Assembly (NCBI GenBank): GCA_003952965.2
Contig: CM025854.1
Location: forward strand, 5,572,283-5,636,282
From: Morella rubra
Taxonomy: Eukaryota > Streptophyta > Magnoliopsida > Fagales > Myricaceae
DNA: 64,000 bases
Reading direction: 5' to 3'
Position numbers and translations under genes: made by a program. Positions 57,114 to 64,000 of the stretch are shown here, piece by piece. Under the pieces are notes generated by a model. The model did no database searches, was not told the DNA's origin, and saw only the letters and a program-made list of their open reading frames with translations. Each line of letters opens with the position of its first letter. Position 1 is the stretch's first letter.

Positions 57114-57530
57114 TTAACTTCTGGTATATGCAAGGACAGAGAAGAAAAGAACAGTTACGTACCTTATAAGAAGATCTCCCCAAATAATTTTCACAAAAAG
57201 GCACTGGAAGGCAAGGTGCTCTTCAGTTTCAACTTCAGAATTACATAGAGGCCAGACGAAGAACTCTTCGGTAACATGACCAAAGAGAGAAAAATTTGGA
57301 TGAACAGGCAGAGCCCTGCTAGCAAACTTCCAAAGTAGAAGTTTCAATTTAGGTTGCGATTTGGCCTTCCAAAGTTTCTCCCAAGCAAGAACAGGAGATC
57401 CATCAGGAGGTTGAAACCTGGCATCTTGGTCAGAATAATACGCAGACTTCATCGTCTTAAGAAGGCAAAAGACTAAAGAGTTACCTTTCGATTTTCGACA
57501 CTTAGAGAAAAACAGAGTGACCATTCGTCA
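57114..57530 (-). pseudogene. LINE retrotransposon fragment (RT zinc-binding domain)
   Basis: The minus strand reads MKSAYYSDQDARF, LAWEKLWKAKSQPKLKLLLW, KFASRALPVHPNFSLFGHV, then LCNSEVETEEHLAFQCLFVK. W..LW..K..PK.K.F.W....ALP...NL ... C.LC....ET..HL...C is the pattern of the zinc-binding domain that follows reverse transcriptase in plant LINEs and related genomic copies. The upstream RT domain is not present in the window. It is a truncated relic. Confidence 0.75.
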
Positions 57531-58862
57531 ACTTAGAAAAAAAAAAATAGGGACCTTTCGGATCACCAAGGACTTGAAACTGACAACGTCTGGAGTACGG
57601 AATCAAGTTGCTCTGACAAAAGCCTGAGCTTGTCAAATTGTTCATTCCCTTTTCTTTTTTCTTTTCTAAATGTTCATTTCCTTTTCAACACAGCGCCACT
57701 ATGATCCCTTCACTACCACCCTAAAACCCAGTGAAAAATCCTCATGACCAGTTATACTCAAAAATTTGTGGTAGACACAACACAGTAATATGTGGCTACG
57801 TGTTTTTGAGTATTCAACGGAGAAAGAGAGGAATGTAATCATATTACAAAAGAGAACCATGCTATAGAATGAATTTTTGATGCCTAAATTATTTTTTTCT
57901 TTTTTTTGATGAAACGATGCATATTATATATTGAAAAGTAAAGAACACTACCAATAATATATTTAATGCGCTAACAACGTATTTAGAAAAAAAAAATGCG
58001 CTAACAGAGTAGAAAAAATAAAAATAATAAAAAAAAATGCACTGAACAAATGTCAACTTGTGGGGTGCATGAGTGGGCCAGTCCAAAAAGTTGTGAAAAC
58101 TGGATGGGGGGAGAACGATGTTCAAAAATGGCCAAATTAGCACGTCATCGGTTTCCAACGGCGAAATCTATCATAGATACACCGTACACGCCAACATATT
58201 TGTTGGGCTTTGCAATATTAAAGACAAAAGTTATTCTAGTAAGAGGTGTTAAACCAACTGCCACCGCACCGATGTCCTCTGTACATGGGTGAAGTCCCCA
58301 TTTAGCCATTTGGTCAGAGTTACGACCGTTGGTAGAGGGAGAAGAAGAGAGAAAAAACAAAAGCAACTGCCACCGTACTGTTCAAGTACGTATAGCCTAT
58401 CCAATAGATCTCACACTTTGGTACCGCGGAACAGACCTATTAACATGACCTTATGAAGGAAGGGAAGTAGGAATGCATAAAAAAACAAAAATAAAATAAT
58501 TAGATAAAACCGGACAAGACCCTACGAAGAAAGGGAAAAGATGTATCGGTATGGCCATGCGTATTAGTGTGAGGTCCCACTTATTTAACATATCGATAGA
58601 TACTCTATTCTAGCTATGTTGTGCGAAAATAATTAATCAAATATGAGCATAACATATTCTTCTCCAGAGATCACCTTGAAGCATGCCTTTAATTTCTTCA
58701 ATTCCGATTCCGAGGCATTTTTTTAGTTTATAGTTTTTTTACTAGTTTTGAAAAATTCTAGCCATTTTATAAAATTTTGCACGATTTTGATCTTATATTA
58801 TTAAATTTATCATTTTTTTTTACCCTGACATACGTTAAATTTTTTTATATATTTACGAATTG
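57531..58862. other. Intergenic, no recognised gene
   Basis: A-rich tracts (57540-57550, 57990-58035) and short frames without motifs. Nothing further recognised. Confidence 0.5.
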
Positions 58863-58870
58863 GTTGCCGC

Positions 58871-60469
58871 TAGGGCTGCAAACGAGCCGAGTAGTGACAC
58901 ATATGTTAAGCTCGAGCTCGGCTCGTTTAACACATATAACGAATAAAGCTCGAAAATCCCCGTTCGAACTCGGCTTGTTAAATTTTAAATAAGCTCGAAC
59001 TTGGCTCGAGCTCGATACAAAACAAACAAATGAGCTCAGCTCGACTCGAGCTCGAATTCGTTTTGTATTTTTAAAATTAAGGAGAATCTTTTCAAGATTT
59101 GAAATTACTACACTTTTGGCATTCAAAATTTTGGCCCAAGTTAAAAAAATTCAAAAATAATCTCTCCTATCATTACCATGTAATTATGTATAAAAGTTCT
59201 AAATTTATTATCTAAAGTATAATTAACATAGGCCAATAGTAGAGACATATATTCCTAAAGATAGATGTTCTCTTAGCTTATGAATTACGATAATATCAGT
59301 TGTATTTTGACTCAATAAAATCTCAATAGTACATTTGTCATCAAGTATAGACTACTTTATGTCTTAAGGTATACTAAACATGACCTATTAATTAAATTAA
59401 AGTTGCTTCTATGCTTATCCGCTATTCCACAATAACGAACTCCTCTAATCTTAACCTTTTATGTACAAAATCAAGTTTAGTTATTTATAATTTTGTCAAA
59501 ATTTGATATATATTGAATATCTAGATCATTAGATCGTAATGATGGAAGTTACAAAGATGAAGATTAGCGGAATTTATTATGAAAGAATTTTTAACTTCAT
59601 ATTAGCTATATAAATATACGAATGACTATGAATTACTAAGAAAATGTTAAACTAATTAACATGAAAAACATATGTTATATAAATTGAAGTAGCTAAATTT
59701 TTAAGTAAATATAAAATGGTAAAACATGTAATTACATATATGTGGTTATAACATAGAAATTAAGAAACAGTCATTGCAGAGTGTTTCAAACTTAAATTAA
59801 AATGCATAACAAAATATATGAATAGATATACATACATTAATATCAAACAAAATGACAACCTATTAAAATATTTTGTTTTATATAAATGAAAAAATATTTA
59901 ATTACATATGTTATAACAAATATATTAAATCGAGCTTAGACTAAAATGCATAACAAAATATATACTTATATATTCAAAAATGACATATACATATATACAT
60001 TTTATAACATAACTTAATATGATAATATCATAAAAATTAATATAAACCATAACACATGCATATATATAGGGGTATATATATATTTTACTAAGAATATAAA
60101 TATATTTTTATTTACATGTAACTTTTTAATACGAGCTTTTAAATGAGCACAAATGAGCCGAGTCGAGCTTATATGAGTTTTGTTCGCAAGTTTATATCGA
60201 GTCAAGCCGAGTTTAAACGAGTTCGGCTCATTTAATAATCGAGCTAGAAATGGTGTTCGAACTCGGCTCGTATAAGTGGAGCTTATATGAATTTTGTTCG
60301 CGAGCTTATAACGAGCCGAGCCGAGTTTAAACGAGTTTGGCTCATTTAATATTCGAGCTAGAAATGATGTTTGAACTTGGCTCGTTTATTAAACGAATCG
60401 AGCTCGAGTCAAGCTTATACGAGCCGAGTTCGAGTTGTTCATGAACGACTTTGTTCATTTATAGCCCTA
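58871..60469. mobile_element. hAT-type element with GAGCCGAG subterminal repeats
   Basis: Ends TAGGGCTGCAAACGAGC and, reversed, TAGGGCTATAAATGAAC, with a perfect 8-bp duplication GTTGCCGC at 58863-58870 and 60470-60477. Both arms (58881-59060; 60125-60455) are dense in GAGCTCGGCTCG, ACGAGCCGAGC and similar words on both strands. The interior is AT-rich with no transposase. It belongs to a common plant non-autonomous hAT type. Removing it rejoins GGTTGCCGCGTAATG upstream of the GRF relic. Confidence 0.92.
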
Positions 60470-60516
60470 GTTGCCGCGTAATGAAATACCTAGAAGGGGG
60501 TTTCATGAGTGAGAAA

Positions 60517-60736
60517 ATGTCGGTGTCTTCAAGCGCAATTAGGGAACCTCGAGGTGGTTGGGGGTGGCATGCCTGATCCTCCAGTATGCCACTACGGTTC
60601 AAGGGTAACCATCCGAATGTCTCTGACTGAAGGGAACCTGGGACGTAAATTCTATGGTTGCCCGTATTTTGGAGGAACCCCAGTAATGACGGCAGATAGA
60701 TTTGGAGAAAAAATAGTTCTTGTACCTGTAATTTAG
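60517..60736 (+). pseudogene. GRF-type zinc-finger relic next to a hAT insertion
   Basis: An ATG at 60517 reads MSVSSSAIREPRGGWGWH. After a frame change it reads MPDPPVCHYGSRVTIRMSLT then EGNLGRKFYGCPYF, followed by an unrelated end. CHCG...T.GNLGRKFYGCP is the GRF zinc-finger pattern. Here the second ligand is Y (CHYG), and the distal C...FF.W.D half is not found. The hAT target site is 40 bp upstream of the ATG. Confidence 0.65.
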
Positions 60737-62631
60737 GGTTATAGTCACTCAGGATCTATTTGTTTGTTTTTTTTTTTCAAAATGTGAACATGCGGCTTGT
60801 CCTGTAAAGAACATGAAATCACACATTTGTGCTCCCATCTGTTTGAAATGGTTATTATTAGGCACAGATTTGATATCATAGCATAAAATTTGAACAAGCC
60901 AAAGTGATTGGATGTTGGATGATGTAAATGATGAATGATTCTTGTCTACCGCGTTATATATGCTATATATCTCTATGCATGTATTATGGAGCTGTTGTGA
61001 GTTTTTATTTGAATGAAATTAAAACACATGTGTGACTTATGTGCTTAGATTTAGTTTCTACTGTGTGCTTATGGAGTATTGACATTCGACCTATAAGTAT
61101 ATATATATTGTCTGTCCATTGCATTAAAATGAAAGAACCACAATTTCTACCAATCTGTACCCCAGGGAAAGAGTCTCTAGAATACCAAGTTCTTACAACA
61201 ACTGGTCTAAATGTTTTTGATTCTGACAAGATGCAAATCAGAGCTTGTGGGAAAGAAAGAAAAGAAAATATAAGAAATGCATGATGTAACTTTAGTGATG
61301 CAAATGAGCGTGCAAAATTGGAGACCCATTATGCAGGAAAATTGGAACATGATATTGAACAGACTTGACATAAATGACAGACCCTTCAAAACTGTAATCA
61401 CTCCCACCTCTCTGTCATCCTATACTTAACACAACCTATCTAAATACTCAACACAACCTGTCCAAATATTCAAAACTAGACTCATCATAGATTCATATCA
61501 CGCCAGCCATATACTCCCAAAATCAACTTCAAATCAGTTTCAGCTAAAATCTGTCCATATAATTCAGATATGCCAACATTCAGTTCGGCATACACAAAAC
61601 ATAGTGAAATCAGATCATACAACTTGAGACCAAACAAACTAGTTCAAGATATGCCAACAGTCAGTTCGGGATACACAAAACATAATTCATCCTCAAAATG
61701 CCAGGAGAATACAAGCTAGCCATTCCCTACGAACATTCCATTCATTACTGGTTCACAACACCATTTACAATCTACTACCAACAAAAAAAAAGGGAAATAA
61801 AAAAAACTAAATCCAACAGTCTTCGTAATCCCTTAAGTGTGCTGAGTCACGCCACTGCACCCTTCTGGTGTTTCTTGTGTAGCTACCTCCCCTGTATCTT
61901 GCATTTCATAAACCCAGTAAAATTAGGAAATATCATATGTATATCAGATCTTCAAAAAGAATCCAACAAATGCCACTGACAAACACTGACTTCCTCTTCA
62001 AAAACCAGATTTTATAAATACCTAATGACATCTCTCCGTTTGCATGAACAAGCATTGTTTTTTTGTACAATTGTCGCTCAAATCCAAGGACTTGATGGTG
62101 TTGCGAAAACAAACAGAAAAAACAAAAAAACAAAGCTTGAAAATTTTCAAGATTTAGGCTCGACTTGTCTAGGCTTCAAGAAAACAATGCTTGGCGTGAG
62201 GAAATTGGTGGGACCACAAATATATGGAAGCTTTGAGAAGTCTGTCGAAAAGGGGATTTTTATTTGATTTTGTTAACTGAATGGATGACACATATTGATT
62301 TCTGAAACAAAACCAACTCTCGTGAAAACATATATGTGGACGGCGCCGTATTGATTTCTATCCAAAAAACCAACTTGCATGAAAATAAATATCTGACTGG
62401 ACGGCGCCATTTGCTTGGCTTCATTATGTTTGAGTAATGCGATGCCGTTTAGAACAATGCCATGTGGAATCAAAATAATTGCTGATGCATGTGGCTTATA
62501 CGCGTGACACGTGGCTTTATTGCTGACTGGCCTCATCGTCAAAGGTATGGAATATAAGGGTTTTAGATTTAAATTTGAAATCTAGGACTAAAATACAAAA
62601 AGGGACTAAAACTCGATCAAAACCCCTTATA
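60737..62631. other. Intergenic, with a short direct repeat
   Basis: GATATGCCAACATTCAGTTC plus GGCATACACAAAACATA (about 61567-61603) is repeated at about 61648-61684. No gene recognised in the many short frames. Confidence 0.5.
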
Positions 62632-62848
62632 GGGGTAATTTCATTGTTCAGGACCCACCAATTACCTTAACGGATTTTTACGTCCTTTAAGTTTCAAAAT
62701 GATCAAAAATTTTTGGAGTTTTGGCCAAAAATCAGAGGATGACTTTTGATCATTTTGAAACTTAAAGGACGTAAAAATCCGTTAAGGAAATTGGTGGGTT
62801 GACATTGATTTTTACTCATACTTAATGGGCGAACTATGAAATTACCCA
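62632..62848. mobile_element. Foldback MITE with a 42-bp perfect stem
   Basis: Outer ends GGGGTAATTTCATTGTTC and, reversed, TGGGTAATTTCATAGTTC. The inner arms 62667-62708 and 62743-62784 (approximate) are perfectly complementary over 42 bp (TTAACGGATTTTTACGTCCT...), with weaker pairing beyond and a loop of about 34 nt. No coding capacity. Ends of this type (GGGTAATT) resemble those of the MULE-type MITE at 49049. Confidence 0.8.
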
Positions 62849-63159
62849 TTTCTTATAAGATTTAGTACAATTTCTGGCGTGGCAGAGTAGCTGCCGTTTA
62901 TTTTAAAATGAACGGCTCAAATTTTAAGAATTGGACCTCGTGCAATACCCTAGGTATTGCAGAGGATCCTCAGCCACGCAGGGGAGCCTCGTCCAATATA
63001 TATAGCAACCGATTTCCATTATAGGCTTATTTCCATATTTGTTGCTTGGACATTTTTTTTTCTTAGATTTTTATATTAGGGCTAAAGTTGCTTCGGCAGA
63101 TTTAGACAGAGGGAGCTTTGTCTGCGCGTGACGTTTGGGCACTGTGCACAAGATGGGAC

Positions 63160-63450
63160 GCCTGACAAGTGCCAGATGCGTATGCCTTACAGAAGAGACA
63201 GAAACGTAGAACCAAGGGAAAACTTAATTGCGCCTAAGTGACAGTTGACAGAACTCCGAAGTCGCAGTCCCATTCCATAAAAAACACAGAAAGTGACGGC
63301 TGAAACAAGTTACGCAGAGGGACCGTGGCGTCCAATTCTAAATGGATCAAGGGGACAATCATCCTGATTGTCAGGCGATTATACACGTGGCTTTCGATTT
63401 AGCAGTTAGTCACGAACATAATCACCACACGTGCCCTTCACGTGATCGGT
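63160..63450 (+). promoter_or_regulatory. Cluster of ACGTG (G-box/ABRE-like) motifs upstream of the 63760 gene
   Basis: ACACGTGGC (about 63384), ACACGTGCC (about 63428) and CACGTGATC (about 63441) lie within 70 bp, some 310-380 bp upstream of the putative start codon. TGACGTTTGG occurs at about 63129. Clustered ACGT cores commonly bind bZIP/bHLH factors in abscisic-acid or light responses. Functional meaning is inference. Confidence 0.5.
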
Positions 63451-63759
63451 TATATTTCTTTCCCCCATTTTAACAACATAAATTCATAATGTCCGTTTAG
63501 AAGTTCCAAGTGGTCATTTTCACAGCATACATCCCCTCCCCACTTACAACGTTGTGCCCTAGCGGTAGATGCGGTGCCTGAAACCACTGTCGTTGCCCTG
63601 TATCTTTTTTTGAATTAGCCAACCAGCCGTTGAAATTGGCCACTATTTGCTATTCTCTTCAAGCACCCATAAACCTTTTGCGATTCATATTCGTCGTTTT
63701 GCGTTCAGCAATACAAGGCCATTAACGTTGGGTTCTTATTGAATACTTCCCGACCTGCA

Positions 63760-64000
63760 ATGAAGACTATGTCAGACGGTAGCTGCCACAGAGGGAACCC
63801 AACACAGTGTTTTATTCTGGACCTGCTGGAGGAACTGATCACAGACATTTTACTTCGCATTGTGCGATCAGGATCGCCTGGGAATTTTATCCTTTATGCT
63901 AGCGAACCGCCGCTACCGGTTCCACGTACTTTACAATCATCAGTTGGTATCCGCTGTAAGGATAGAAAGACTGCCCCCGCAAGGATCATGACCGGACTCG
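63760..64000 (+). CDS. Possible F-box-like protein, 5' end (runs off window)
   Basis: From ATG 63760 the frame is open for 80 codons to the window end. Residues 22-34 (LLEELITDILLRI) followed by SGSPGNF resemble the first helices of an F-box (LPEEL...IL.R....SP.DF). The next part fits better in the +1 frame (SFMLANRRYRFHVLYNHQLV, then ERLPPQ), which looks like the rest of an F-box helix bundle. Either a one-base deletion has broken the gene near 63890, or the resemblance in one frame is chance. F-box proteins link substrates to SCF ubiquitin ligases. The upstream region has ACGTG motifs and GC-richer sequence, consistent with a real promoter. Confidence 0.4.
   Translation, partial: MKTMSDGSCHRGNPTQCFILDLLEELITDILLRIVRSGSPGNFILYASEPPLPVPRTLQSSVGIRCKDRKTAPARIMTGL

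Noticed and set aside
62273..62542. 89-codon minus-strand frame
   Set aside because: No motif, no promoter or splice context, and an internal near-repeat (GGACGGCGCC with ATTGATTTCT) suggests duplicated non-coding DNA.

Overview
The window looks like nuclear DNA of a eudicot plant. It is AT-rich, its genes are split by GT-AG introns, and every intact gene I recognise is a typical land-plant protein. Long non-coding stretches are filled with plant-type transposons (hAT, Mutator/MULE, CACTA, Tourist-like MITEs, LTR elements, LINE) and microsatellites. I cannot name the species.

Three genes appear complete, all on the minus strand. (1) 6387-5178 is a three-exon R2R3-MYB repressor of the MYBC2/FaMYB1 type, with a bHLH-binding signature, an EAR motif and a C-terminal TLLLFR motif. 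(2) 33564-27422 is a nine-exon DUF3326-family gene, probably plastid-targeted. (3) 37879-34353 is a three-exon LPR1/LPR2-type multicopper oxidase with a signal peptide and all copper ligands. A fourth gene, F-box-like, probably starts at 63760 on the plus strand and leaves the window. These genes do not form an obvious pathway: flavonoid repression, an uncharacterised plastid function, and root iron/phosphate sensing.

The rest is mostly transposon-built. At 2424-3645 a small MULE with about 270-bp inverted repeats and a 10-bp target duplication carries the 3' end of a WD40 (JINGUBANG-like) gene. At 12033-21870 there is a nest: an outer hAT element (8-bp duplication GATATATA) holds retroelement-like flanks. 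Those flanks hold a MULE-like element carrying the N-terminal part of an aspartyl-protease gene. That captured gene was hit by a second hAT (8-bp duplication CCTCCAGC) and a 1.59-kb solo LTR (5-bp duplication AGAAG). Then about 3.5 kb of the stack was duplicated in tandem, with an 18-bp templated filler at the junction. At 38401-42449 a 1.25-kb tandem duplication with CACTA-type termini is interrupted by a third gene-carrying MULE (40559-42076), which holds the first exons of a beta-galactosidase gene.

From 42.8 to 57.5 kb there are LTR and CACTA fragments, a GRF zinc-finger relic, and two oppositely oriented retroelements with 'putative plant transposon protein' open frames. A patchwork of gene fragments follows (CLASSY-type SNF2 helicase, receptor-kinase pieces, LINE zinc-binding domain). 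A further hAT (58871-60469, 8-bp duplication GTTGCCGC) sits just upstream of a second GRF relic. A foldback MITE with a perfect 42-bp stem lies at 62632-62848.

The most notable overall signal is the density of gene-fragment capture: three independent Pack-MULE-like elements in 40 kb, each with recognisable host coding sequence, beside other shuffled gene pieces. All calls come from reading the sequence and from recalled family features. No database search was run.
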